NCBI GenBank assembly: GCA_963814315.1
Contig: CAWFCG010000003.1
Location: 682,001 to 746,000, forward strand
Direction of reading: 5' to 3'
DNA from: JAFMJV01 sp963814315
Lineage (GTDB): Bacteria; Chloroflexota; Limnocylindria; Limnocylindrales; CSP1-4
Length of the DNA stretch: 64,000 bases
Shown piece after piece: positions 8,815 through 17,325 of this stretch. Within the stretch, counting starts at the first letter, position 1; each line of letters opens with the position of its first letter. A program made the translations under genes and the position numbers. The notes below the pieces were generated by a model, which was given only the letters and a program-made list of their open reading frames with translations, had not been told where the DNA came from and ran no database searches.

Positions 8815-9438
8815 TCAGGGCAGCTGCGTGAGCAGGTCGTCGAGCATGGCTGGGTCACTGGCGATGATCAACCAGGCGGCGCCGTCAGTGGCGTAGAGAT
8901 GGGCGGTGATGCCGGGATCATCGGAGCTGGTGTACGCGGTGACCGTCTTGCCGGCGATCTCGACCTCCTCGGTCTGGGACGTCTCATTGGCCAGGTCCAG
9001 CATCGACGACCAGAACTTCACGCCATCCGGCGGCAGCATGCCCGGCACGCTGATGGCCTGCAGCATGATGCCGCCATCGTCCTCGGCCGTGGTGGCGAAC
9101 ACCGCTGCCACACCCAGCCCCTCGGTAGGGTCGCCAGCGGCGCTGATGAGCTGGTCGAGCAACACCAGCTCGTCGTCGGCGGAGTTGGCGCGCATCTCCT
9201 CGGCACCAAAGGTCGCGGCTCCCTCGCGGAGTGCCAACCCGGAGGCCTCGACCGGGATGAGCGCCAGCAGGGCATCGACGGCCGGATCGGCGCTGGCGTC
9301 CGGAATGACGCTCGCGTCCGCGCTGGCTGCCGGCAGCGGAGAGCCCGTGCTCGGCGAAGCCTCCTGCGCGAGGGCGGTGCCGGCGGGCAGCAGCAGGGCG
9401 GCGCTCATCACGGTTGTGGCGATGTGGACGAGTCTCAT
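8815..9438 (-). CDS. Secreted protein with Ala/Ser-rich linker, function unknown
   Basis: 207 residues. A classic signal peptide (basic MRLVHIA, hydrophobic ATTVMSAALLLPAG, cleavage likely after TALAQ) is followed by a Ser/Ala/Pro-rich linker to about residue 50. A ~150-residue globular domain comes next (LLALIPVEASGLAL, GLGVAAVFATT, TAYTSSDDPGITAHLYATDG). No cysteine follows the signal, so it is not a lipoprotein. I do not recognise a family. A possible -10 TAGACT lies about 30 bases upstream, giving this gene a real 5' leader unlike its neighbours. It is divergent from the serine hydrolase at 9583. Confidence 0.72.
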   Translation of the reverse strand: MRLVHIATTVMSAALLLPAGTALAQEASPSTGSPLPAASADASVIPDASADPAVDALLALIPVEASGLALREGAATFGAEEMRANSADDELVLLDQLISAAGDPTEGLGVAAVFATTAEDDGGIMLQAISVPGMLPPDGVKFWSSMLDLANETSQTEEVEIAGKTVTAYTSSDDPGITAHLYATDGAAWLIIASDPAMLDDLLTQLP

Positions 9439-9582
9439 GTGGTCTCCAGCGTGGCGGGCTCCGGCAAGGCAAGTCTAGCCCCGCCGCCATCGAAGGTTGG
9501 TGAAGCGAACCCAATCATGGAGCCACCCGAACTGAACGCGTTCGCGCGCACAGGCGCTGATGGCGTTGTACCGTGCTATCTC

Positions 9583-10986
9583 GTGAAGCCGTGGCCCTCC
9601 CCGCTCCGAGTCGGATCGGGCCTCCCCTACGCTGTCCTTGCCTTGGCCATGGTGGTCGTGGCGTCGTGTACGACCGTGGCCCGCGAGGCCGAGCCGGTCG
9701 CACCGCCGCCCAGCAGCCGCACAGCGGTCGTTGCCGAGCCGACCGAGCCGACCGCTCCCCCCTCGGCTGTACCGACCGCCACGGCGACCGCCTCCATGAC
9801 CGCTGTGCCGACGGTGGCACCAGTCCGGGCATCGCAGGGGAGCCCGCTGGCCGAGTCACTGCTCACACCAGCTCCCTCCACCATCGCTCCCACGGTCGCG
9901 CCCGCATCGGTCGCCTTGAAGCCCACGATGGACAAGCGCACCTCCAGAAAGCTCGACGCGATCCTGCGCAACACGGTCAAGAACCAGCGCGTATCTGGGC
10001 TGCAGGCGGCGGTCGTGCTGCCATCGGGTGAGACCTGGCTGGGAACCGCCGGTAGGGCAGAGATCGCCCCCGATCGTCCGGTCAAGGACGACACGCAGTT
10101 CGCCATCGCCAGCGTCAGCAAGACGTTCGTGGCAGCACTGATCATGCAGCTGGCGGAGGAAGGCAAGGTCGATCTGGACGCGCCCTTCGGGACCTACTTC
10201 GCGGATGCGCCCCGAAGCAAGACGGTGACGCTGCGGCAGCTGCTCAGCCACACCAGCGGCATCTACAACTTCTGGGAGAACGACGTCTACATCAACGCCA
10301 CATCGGTCTGGTTTGAGAACCCCAACGCGACCGGCCTTCAAGCTCGGGACCATGTGTGGACGTATGAGGAGATGATGGGCCTCGTCAAGGGTGGCTACTT
10401 CAAGCCGGGAGCCAACTTCCACTACTCCAACACCAACTATCTCATCCTGCGTCGGGTGGCTGAGGCCGTCGAGGGCAAGCCCATCGACCAGCAGCTGCGT
10501 GATCGCTTTTTCAAGCCCCTCGGGCTGGACGACACCGTTTACCAGCCGGCACAGAAGCCGCGCTCGGATGCTGCCCACGGTCACTGGGCCACGGCCACCG
10601 GCTTCGTGGACCACACGCGGGACGCCACCGTGGTGCCCTTCATGGCCGCCGTCACTGCCGCCGACGCCGCGGGCGCCATCGCATCGTCGGCGCGGGACCT
10701 CGCGACGTGGGCCCGGGCGCTCTACGGCGGCGAGGTCCTTTCGGCACATTCGGTGGCCCAGATGACGACCATCCTGCAGCCTGGCCTCTATGGCCTGGGT
10801 ACGGATGTGGCTCGCTTCGTCGGTCATCGAGCCTACGGGCATCGTGGCGGTATCCGGGGCTACGAGTCGTCGATGTGGTACTTCCCCGACTCCGGCGTTT
10901 CGGTGGTGCTGCTATCCAACCGGGGCAACTGGATCACCGACGAGCCCGTGACGAAGCTGGTGAAGGCGGTGTTGGGCAAGGGCTAG
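9583..10986 (+). CDS. Class C beta-lactamase-fold serine hydrolase, lipoprotein
   Basis: A DD-peptidase/esterase-type enzyme of the beta-lactamase class C family, presumably anchored outside the membrane. The catalytic SVSK tetrad (SxxK), the YSNTNY motif (YxN) and HRGGIRGY (HxG in place of KTG) are all present in order. The N-terminus has a hydrophobic stretch ending VVVASC, a good lipobox, then a ~90-residue Pro/Thr/Ala-rich linker. The GTG at 9583 places the signal peptide at the very start. The in-frame ATG at 9517 would add 22 residues and is the alternative. The reading frame also stays open far upstream across the convergent gene, which is not coding. The true substrate (peptidoglycan peptide, ester or antibiotic) cannot be predicted. 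Confidence 0.88.
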   Translation: MKPWPSPLRVGSGLPYAVLALAMVVVASCTTVAREAEPVAPPPSSRTAVVAEPTEPTAPPSAVPTATATASMTAVPTVAPVRASQGSPLAESLLTPAPSTIAPTVAPASVALKPTMDKRTSRKLDAILRNTVKNQRVSGLQAAVVLPSGETWLGTAGRAEIAPDRPVKDDTQFAIASVSKTFVAALIMQLAEEGKVDLDAPFGTYFADAPRSKTVTLRQLLSHTSGIYNFWENDVYINATSVWFENPNATGLQARDHVWTYEEMMGLVKGGYFKPGANFHYSNTNYLILRRVAEAVEGKPIDQQLRDRFFKPLGLDDTVYQPAQKPRSDAAHGHWATATGFVDHTRDATVVPFMAAVTAADAAGAIASSARDLATWARALYGGEVLSAHSVAQMTTILQPGLYGLGTDVARFVGHRAYGHRGGIRGYESSMWYFPDSGVSVVLLSNRGNWITDEPVTKLVKAVLGKG

Positions 10987-11032
10987 GACGGAGGCCACCA
11001 TACGCCGCCGCGGATCCGTCCCCTGCCGCGGA

Positions 11033-12619
11033 TCAGTCGGGACGGGCCCGCAGGGCCTCGCGCGCCGTTGCCAGCTCATCCCAGGCCATCTCGCCGTCGG
11101 CCATCTCGATGGTCTTCTCATGGCCCTTGCCTGCGAGGAGCACGGCATCACCGGGTCGCGCGCGGCGCATGGCCATCTCGATGGCAGCCCCCCGGTCGGG
11201 AATCACTAGCAGGTCCTCACCGCGCTGCCGCCCGACGGCCTCTGCTCCCGCCGCGATGGCGTCGATGATGGCCATGCGGTCCTCCCCCCGTGGGTCCTCG
11301 TCGGTGACGATGACGAACCGGCAGCGCTCGCCCGCGATACGGCCTAACGGTCCACGTTTGCTGGCATCACGTTCGCCGGCGGAGCCGATGACCGCGATGA
11401 GCCCGGCTTCCGGGTCGGTCGGCCGTAGCTCATCGAGCACCTTGGCCAGTGAATCGGCGGTGTGGGCATAGTCGATGACGACGCTGAAGGGTTGGCCCTC
11501 GTCCACGCGTTGCATCCGGCCGGGCACACCCTCGACCGCGCCGAGCGCGGCAGCGGCAGTGTCGAGGTCAAGGCCCAGGGCGGCAGCGACAGCCATAGCC
11601 GCGAGCGCGTTGTAGATGTTGAAGCGACCCGCCAGGCGCAGGCGCACCGTGCCGCCCCAGTCCCCCGCCGCCATCCGAACCAGCATGCACCCGGGCTGCT
11701 CGGTCAGTGCGGTCGCGGCCACGTCCAGAGCGCTCACCTCGCGAGGTGCGAGGTCGCCGGCCAGACCGTAGCGCCACACCTGTGCGCCGGCGGCCGTGGC
11801 GACGACGGCGGCGTTCTCGCCCTCGGGATCATCGGCATTGACGACGGCATGCTTGCCCCAGCCCTTGTCCGGGTTCTCATCACTGACCGCGAGTCTCGCG
11901 AAGAGGCTGCGCTTGGCAGCCCGGTAGGCCTGCAGCGTGCCGTGGAACTCGAGGTGCTCGGAGGTGACGTTGGTCAGCACCGCGACGTCATAGGCGACCC
12001 CGCCGATGCGTTCCTGGGCTAGCCCATGCGAGCTCGACTCGACCACCGCCCAGCGATCGCCGGCAGCCAGCATGGCGGCCAGGTGGTCCTGCAACTCGGG
12101 CGCCTCGGGCGTGCTGGTGCGGGCAGGGTTGCCCAGGCTCTCGCCGGCCACGATGACGTCGGTCGTCCCCAGCAGGCCGGTGCTGTCGCCGGCCGCTTCC
12201 AGGATGGCGCGGACGAGGTAGGCCGTCGTCGTCTTGCCATCGGTACCGGTGATGCCGACCACGCCCAGCGAACGGCTGGGGTCACCGGCACGCCAGGCGG
12301 CGGCGAGGGCAAGGGCCGTCCGGGCGTCGCGCACCACTAGCTCGGGCGCCCTGAGACTGGGGACCGGTCGCTCCACGATGACCGCGCCCGCGCCCGCCGC
12401 AACGGCTGCTGCGACGTGTTCGTGCCCATCGTCGTGCTGTCCACGCCGCGCCACGAAGACATCACCCTGACGCACCTGCCGTGAGTCGTAGCGGATGGCG
12501 CCGACGGCCGGGTCAGGATCGCCGCCATGGGCCGGCAACGGCTCGGACGCCAGCTGCCCGCGCTGATGGAGCAACGTGCGCAAGCTTGACAGCCGCCACT
12601 TAGCCTCGATCAGCACCAT
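11033..12619 (-). CDS. murE: UDP-MurNAc-tripeptide synthetase (MurE)
   Basis: A cytoplasmic Mur ligase of 528 residues that adds the third stem-peptide residue. The ATP loop is GITGTDGKTTTAYL. The substrate loop TSTPEAPELQ and the central EHLEFHGT and KRSLFA follow. The C-terminal domain holds DEDPRGED, where mDAP-adding MurE usually has DNPR. The change hints at a diamine other than mDAP (L-Orn or L-Lys), but this is inference. The ATG at 12619 shares a base with the stop of the upstream FemX-like gene, so translation is likely coupled. It is the last gene of the topA-xer-murJ-femX-femX-murE run. The stop is close to the convergent hydrolase at 10986. Confidence 0.93.
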   Translation of the reverse strand: MVLIEAKWRLSSLRTLLHQRGQLASEPLPAHGGDPDPAVGAIRYDSRQVRQGDVFVARRGQHDDGHEHVAAAVAAGAGAVIVERPVPSLRAPELVVRDARTALALAAAWRAGDPSRSLGVVGITGTDGKTTTAYLVRAILEAAGDSTGLLGTTDVIVAGESLGNPARTSTPEAPELQDHLAAMLAAGDRWAVVESSSHGLAQERIGGVAYDVAVLTNVTSEHLEFHGTLQAYRAAKRSLFARLAVSDENPDKGWGKHAVVNADDPEGENAAVVATAAGAQVWRYGLAGDLAPREVSALDVAATALTEQPGCMLVRMAAGDWGGTVRLRLAGRFNIYNALAAMAVAAALGLDLDTAAAALGAVEGVPGRMQRVDEGQPFSVVIDYAHTADSLAKVLDELRPTDPEAGLIAVIGSAGERDASKRGPLGRIAGERCRFVIVTDEDPRGEDRMAIIDAIAAGAEAVGRQRGEDLLVIPDRGAAIEMAMRRARPGDAVLLAGKGHEKTIEMADGEMAWDELATAREALRARPD

Positions 12620-13665
12620 CAGTCACTCGGTGTCGCCGAGACCGGCTTGCTGGGATCGAGCCCACGGCGGCGCCGAGCGAGCCCGACCCAAGCGCGACGG
12701 CCTCGTAGGTACATCGAGCGCACCGGCGGGTTGACGACGAGGTCGAAGGTGCCTCCGTACTCGACGACGCGACCGCCGAAGCCCTGCTTGAAGTGCGCGA
12801 TGCCCTTGGTCGAACGGCCCCACATATCGAAGACCTCGGCACCGGCCGCCTTGGCGCGGATGATGGCCTCCCATTCGAAGAAATGCCCCGAGCGCGCCTC
12901 GTTGCCGGCATCGGTGAGACCGCCGTAGAGCTGTGAGACGCGACCCCCGCTGCTGAAGATCATCTTGCTCGAGACGGGCGTGCCATCAGCCAGGTAGCCG
13001 ATCAGGATGTGGGCCTTGCCACGGCGCTCGAAGGCTCGGTACGTGGTCGCGTACGCTTCGATGGCACGCGGGATGAAGCCGCTCCGCTCGGCTGTCTCGA
13101 CGAGGATGTCGTAGAAGACCGGGATCGCCGTCTCGCCAGCATCCTCCACGTAACAGCCCTTCTTGCGCGCGCCGTTGGCATAGCGCCGGCTCGACTTGTA
13201 GACGTCGGACCAGAGCTCCTCTTCCGGCTTGCGCAGGTCGATGATCTGCGTGGACGCCAGCTGCAGCGCATCGCTCGGCTGCCAGCTGGCGGCCAGGAAG
13301 AGTGGATGGTGAGCGGTGCCTTCGATGCCCGGGTCGGCCGTGCAATGGGTCAGACGTCGCGCCCGGGCGAAGTCACGGAGCGCTTCAGTGAATGCTGCCA
13401 CGCTGGCGGCGTCGAAGCTGCTGGCCACCGGCCCGCGCGGGAGATAGCCCATCGAGAAGGGCCCTGGACCCAGCCGGCGGACCAGCACCTGCGCACCGAT
13501 GGGGCCGCTGCCAGCATCGGCGATGACACGCTCGGATTCCCAGCCGTACGGGGCCTTGGCCTCAGCCCAGGCGGTCAGCTGCAGCGGAAAGGCCGTGTCG
13601 GAGCTCTCGACGAACGCATCCCAGGCGTCGTCATCGGTTCGTAGTCGCTCGGGGTCCGGGTCCAT
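12619..13665 (-). CDS. FemX/FemAB-like peptidyltransferase, copy 2
   Basis: About 348 residues with the duplicated GNAT layout. Landmarks are PLQLTAWAEAKAPYGWESE, FSMGYLPRGPVA, the basic segment SSRRYANGARKKG, and the C-terminal VSQLYGGLTDAGN and MWGRSTKGIAHFKQGFGG. The last of these is the usual signature of lipid II:glycine/alanine transferases. ATG 13665 was chosen because the longer frame would extend well into the upstream homologue. The gap to that homologue is only 5 bp and the downstream overlap with murE is 1 bp. The context points to building an interpeptide bridge on the precursor made by MurE. Which amino acid it adds is unknown. Confidence 0.87.
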   Translation of the reverse strand: MDPDPERLRTDDDAWDAFVESSDTAFPLQLTAWAEAKAPYGWESERVIADAGSGPIGAQVLVRRLGPGPFSMGYLPRGPVASSFDAASVAAFTEALRDFARARRLTHCTADPGIEGTAHHPLFLAASWQPSDALQLASTQIIDLRKPEEELWSDVYKSSRRYANGARKKGCYVEDAGETAIPVFYDILVETAERSGFIPRAIEAYATTYRAFERRGKAHILIGYLADGTPVSSKMIFSSGGRVSQLYGGLTDAGNEARSGHFFEWEAIIRAKAAGAEVFDMWGRSTKGIAHFKQGFGGRVVEYGGTFDLVVNPPVRSMYLRGRRAWVGLARRRRGLDPSKPVSATPSD

Positions 13666-13670
13666 GGCGG

Positions 13671-14741
13671 CTATCTTCGCATCCCCCGAAGCGTATCGAT
13701 GGTGCGGCGACGGACACGGGCCAGTCGCTCGGCTGACGGGCGGAGGACGATTCGACGAGCGTCTTCGCGTTCGAGCCATTCGGCCCCGAAGCCGCGCTTG
13801 TGCTCATAGAGCCCACGATTGGCGTCGCCGCGCTCGGGTCGGTGGCGATGTCCCGGCAGGTCCACGCCGCCGAGCTCGATGGCCGGGCAGCCCGCCGCCA
13901 GGGCGTCCCTGATGGCGGTCCATCGCACCAGATGCATGGTGCCGGGCAGGTTGCGCCGACGGGTGGCGCGATCGGCCGAGTAGGCCGTGGCGTGGATACC
14001 ACCCTGCTGGAACAGGTACAGCCCTCCGACCAGCTCACCGTCATGCTCGGCGATCAGCAGGTGCGCCAGACCGGCCGCCATCAGCGCCCGCCACCCGCGC
14101 AGGTAGTCGCTGCCCTGCTGGAGCTGCATCCCCACCACCTCGGCGCGCTCGCGCATGAGCGCGGCGAACTCGTCGAGCCGATCGCCGTTGCGATCCTCGC
14201 TCACGGTCGTGCCGTCAGCCTGGGCCGAGCGGATGCGTTGCCGGGTGGACTTGGAGAAGCCGGCGAACACGGTCTCAGCATCGACCCCGGGGGCGAAGGT
14301 CAGTCGCATGACGTGGATGGAAGGCTCAAGGCCCTCGCAAATGGCGAAACCGGCCGCTGCTACGGCCGCCGCGTAGACAGGGTCGGCCGGGCGCTCGGGG
14401 TCGATGAACAGGTCGCGCGCGCCCACCTCGCGAGCCCACGCCGCCAATGCCACAGCCCGTTTGCCGGCGACCTCAGGCGTCTCTCCGGCGTGGGGTGGCC
14501 CGCGGCGGATGCTGGCCTCCACACCTGGGAGTCCGGGGGTCCGGCGCAGCATCGCCAGTGCGACGTGACCGTCCCCGAACGTCAGGTAGTGCGGTTCGAA
14601 GCCTTGGCCGGCACGGTAGGCACCCCAGGTGGCCGATTGCATGACGTGCCCACCGGGAACCACTACCGCGCGTTCATCCCAGGCAGATGGCGCGACCGAC
14701 TCATCGGCCGCGATGCCGATGCCGAGACCGCGCGTGCTCAT
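13671..14741 (-). CDS. FemX/FemAB-like peptidyltransferase, copy 3
   Basis: 356 residues. It opens with PSAWDERAVVVPGGHVMQSATWGAYR and SIRRGPPHAGE. The centre has FSKSTRQRIRSAQADG, the FemX tRNA/lipid-facing basic segment. It closes with IELGGVDLPGH...YEHKRGFGAEW, the usual C-terminal half-domain ending. Its ATG overlaps the murJ stop (ATGA) and its stop lies 5 bp before the next FemX-like gene. It is diverged enough from its neighbour that the two probably add different residues in sequence, as Staphylococcus FemX, FemA and FemB do. That parallel is inference. Confidence 0.85.
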   Translation of the reverse strand: MSTRGLGIGIAADESVAPSAWDERAVVVPGGHVMQSATWGAYRAGQGFEPHYLTFGDGHVALAMLRRTPGLPGVEASIRRGPPHAGETPEVAGKRAVALAAWAREVGARDLFIDPERPADPVYAAAVAAAGFAICEGLEPSIHVMRLTFAPGVDAETVFAGFSKSTRQRIRSAQADGTTVSEDRNGDRLDEFAALMRERAEVVGMQLQQGSDYLRGWRALMAAGLAHLLIAEHDGELVGGLYLFQQGGIHATAYSADRATRRRNLPGTMHLVRWTAIRDALAAGCPAIELGGVDLPGHRHRPERGDANRGLYEHKRGFGAEWLEREDARRIVLRPSAERLARVRRRTIDTLRGMRR

Positions 14742-16297
14742 CCGCCGCGGACGGCTGAGCGCATCAGGTCGACAGCTCGTCCGAGCTCAGGCAATCGCAC
14801 CAGGCGACTGTACAGGATGTAGGCCGCCAGCCCGCCGCCGCCGGCCAGGCCCAACTCCAGGATGAGGCCGGCGACGCGTGGCATCCCGTCAGGGATCGGT
14901 ACCAGGGCGAGCACGCCGGCTGCCACCAGCGCTGCGACGATCGCCCCCGCCAAGGACAGCGCCCCGCCGACGATGATGGGGGCGGCCACGATGTTCGCGT
15001 GCCGACGTCGCAGCAGGATGGTGAGCGCGATGGCCTCGAACCAGGCGCCCAGGACGATGCCCAGCGCCAACCCCCCGATCCCCAGGCTGCCGACGGTCGC
15101 GACCGAGACGGCCACGTTGACCGCCACCGAGATGATGGCCACCGTGACCGGCGTGATGGTGTCCTTGCCGCTGTAGAAGGCACGCGTGAGGATGACGTTC
15201 ATGGCATTTGCCGGCAGGCCTATCAGGAAGACTCCGAGGGCTGCCGCGGTGGCCGCGAGCGTCTCCCCATCGAAGCCCCAACCGAACAGCAGGTCCACGA
15301 CCTGTTCGCGCGCGACGATGCCGACCGCGGCGATGAAGACCATGAGCCACAGCAGGAGACGCAGCGCCCGAGTGACCAGGTTGCCGAATTCGATCTCATG
15401 ACCGGTCGCGAGGGCGCGCGACATCGATGGCAGCAGCACGATGCCCAGCGGCAGGCCGATGACCCCCAACGGGATCTGCAGCACGCTGAAGGCGACGGTG
15501 TAGCTCACCACGGCCCCGACGGCGACCGTGCTGGCAAGGGCGGTATTGACCAGGAAGGTGATCTGGTTGACGCCCATGCCGATGGCCCGCGGCAGCATCA
15601 GGAAGAACGTCTCACGTGCGGCGTGGTCCCGGACATCGACCCTGGGGGTGTAGCGGAAGTGTCCGCGCAGTGCTGGCACCTGGACCAGCAGATGACCGAT
15701 GGCCCCGATGACGACGCCGACCGCGACGCTGTAGATGCCCAGCGACGGCGAAAGCAGCAGGGCGCCGGCGATGATGCTGGCGTTGTACATCAGCGGCGCC
15801 AGGGCGGCCACGCCGAACCGATCCTGCGTTTGGAGGATGGCGCTGACGATCGAGCCGCTGGCGAGGAAGATGGGTGCGATGAGCATCAACCGCGTCAGCT
15901 CCACGGTCAGCGCCATGGTGGCTTCGTCGAAACCTGGCACCAGCAGCGGGACGATCGACGGCGCGAACACGGCGAAGACGACAGCGAAGACGAGCAGCGC
16001 CGCCACCATCAGGTTGATGACACTCGACGCCACGCGCCAGGCGCGATCGCGCTCCCCGTTGGCGATGAGCCCGGACAACACCGGGATGAGCGCTGAGGTG
16101 ATAGCCCCCGCGGCCACCAGCTCGAACATCAGGTCGGGGATGCGGAAGGCGGCGTAGTAGGCGTCGAGCTGCCCGATGTCCTCGGGTGTTCCGAACAGGT
16201 TGGAGAGGACGACGACGCGCAGCCAGCCCAGCATGCGCGAGGCGAGGAACGCGCCGGTGACCACCAGGCCGGCGCGAGCGAGCGACCCCCTGCTCAC
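14738..16297 (-). CDS. murJ: Lipid II flippase MurJ (MviN family)
   Basis: A MATE-like membrane protein of 519 residues with about 14 hydrophobic segments. It starts with the family signature GLVVTGAFLASRMLGWLRVV and DAYYAAFRIPDLMFELVAAG. Internal segments include LPRAIGMGVNQITFLVNTALAS and FYSGKDTITPVTVAI, both typical of MurJ. It flips lipid II across the cytoplasmic membrane for peptidoglycan synthesis. It overlaps the upstream recombinase gene by 4 bp and the downstream FemX-like gene by 4 bp, so it is in the middle of an operon. The bridge enzymes it is linked to would act on its substrate before flipping. Confidence 0.94.
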   Translation of the reverse strand: MSRGSLARAGLVVTGAFLASRMLGWLRVVVLSNLFGTPEDIGQLDAYYAAFRIPDLMFELVAAGAITSALIPVLSGLIANGERDRAWRVASSVINLMVAALLVFAVVFAVFAPSIVPLLVPGFDEATMALTVELTRLMLIAPIFLASGSIVSAILQTQDRFGVAALAPLMYNASIIAGALLLSPSLGIYSVAVGVVIGAIGHLLVQVPALRGHFRYTPRVDVRDHAARETFFLMLPRAIGMGVNQITFLVNTALASTVAVGAVVSYTVAFSVLQIPLGVIGLPLGIVLLPSMSRALATGHEIEFGNLVTRALRLLLWLMVFIAAVGIVAREQVVDLLFGWGFDGETLAATAAALGVFLIGLPANAMNVILTRAFYSGKDTITPVTVAIISVAVNVAVSVATVGSLGIGGLALGIVLGAWFEAIALTILLRRRHANIVAAPIIVGGALSLAGAIVAALVAAGVLALVPIPDGMPRVAGLILELGLAGGGGLAAYILYSRLVRLPELGRAVDLMRSAVRGG

Positions 16298-17325
16298 CGC
16301 TCGTCGTCGATGGGGTCGCCGCCAGGTGGAGTGGTGTCTGGCACGCGCGCTCGGGGATGGGCGGCGCGATAGCTGGCCTGCAGGCGGCCCGGGCTGACGT
16401 GGGTGTAGATCTGCGTCGTGGCGAGGCTGGCGTGTCCCAGCAGCTCCTGGACCACGCGCAGGTCGGCGCCACCTTCGAGCAGGTGTGAGGCGAAGGAGTG
16501 GCGCAGCGTGTGGGGTGAGGTGCGTTCCGGCAGGCCAGCCCGCCGCACCAGCAGATCGATGCGCTTGCGCACGCCGCGCACGCCCAGGGCCTGCCCGCGA
16601 GTGCTCAGGAAGAGCGCGTCGCCGGTGCTACTGTCAGCGCTGGCCAGCGCCGGGCGGCCATCGCGAAGGTAGGCGTCGAGAGCATCGCGGGCGGGGGCGC
16701 CCAGCATGCCCATACGTTCCTTGCGTCCCTTGCCCAGGACGCGGATCTCGCCGCGGCGCAGGTCGATGTCGGCGAGGCGCGCGCCAGCGATCTCGCTGAT
16801 GCGCAGGCCGGCTGCGTAGGCGCATTCGACGATGGCGCGGTCACGCAGCTCCAGGATTCGCGGGATGGCGTCCTCCCATGCGCGGCCGACGGCGTGGCCG
16901 CCGGAGCCTGGGATGGCGTCGAGCAGCCGCTCCACGTCACTGACGTCCATGACCCTGGGCAAGCGCGACGAACGTCGTGGTGTGACGATGGCCGACCAGG
17001 GGTCGCCGGCCACCCAGCCTTGCCTACGGGCGAAGCGATAGAAGGAGCGCAGCGCAGCGATGCGGCTGCTGATGGTGGAGCGCGCCAGGCCGCGGCCGTC
17101 CAGCTCGGCGAGGTAGGCGCGCAGTGTGCGTCGGGGCGGTCGTGTCCAGTCGATGCCGGACATGCTGTCAAGCCACGTCAGGTACTGCTCCACCGCCGTG
17201 CCGTAAGCGCGACGAGTATGGGGTGAGGCGTCGCGAGCGTCGAGGGAGGCCATGAAGGCTGCGGCGGCCGAAGGCGCGTCGTGGCCGCCGGGATCGTCCA
17301 CGCTACTGCCCCGCCCAGCTGCCAT
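16294..17325 (-). CDS. Tyrosine recombinase XerC/XerD-like
   Basis: 343 residues with an N-terminal SAM-like core-binding domain (SPHTRRAYGTAVEQYLTWL) and a C-terminal catalytic domain. The active-site set is complete: Arg in LRISEIAGARL, Lys in LGKGRKERM, HTLRHSFASHLL, then LLGHASLATTQIYTHV with the Tyr nucleophile. Chromosome-dimer resolution at dif is the expected role. With one copy visible, I cannot say whether it acts as XerC or XerD. The start overlaps the topA stop by one base and the stop overlaps murJ by 4 bp. A topA-xer arrangement occurs in other bacteria, so its housekeeping status is likely. Confidence 0.92.
   Translation of the reverse strand: MAAGRGSSVDDPGGHDAPSAAAAFMASLDARDASPHTRRAYGTAVEQYLTWLDSMSGIDWTRPPRRTLRAYLAELDGRGLARSTISSRIAALRSFYRFARRQGWVAGDPWSAIVTPRRSSRLPRVMDVSDVERLLDAIPGSGGHAVGRAWEDAIPRILELRDRAIVECAYAAGLRISEIAGARLADIDLRRGEIRVLGKGRKERMGMLGAPARDALDAYLRDGRPALASADSSTGDALFLSTRGQALGVRGVRKRIDLLVRRAGLPERTSPHTLRHSFASHLLEGGADLRVVQELLGHASLATTQIYTHVSPGRLQASYRAAHPRARVPDTTPPGGDPIDDER

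Noticed and set aside
8899..9582. Long open frame ahead of the serine hydrolase
   Set aside because: It runs across the convergent secreted-protein gene with no homology; the lipoprotein signal begins only at 9583.
11007..11034. 10-bp direct repeat GCCGCGGATC at the murE/hydrolase junction
   Set aside because: Too short and too GC-rich to distinguish from chance.
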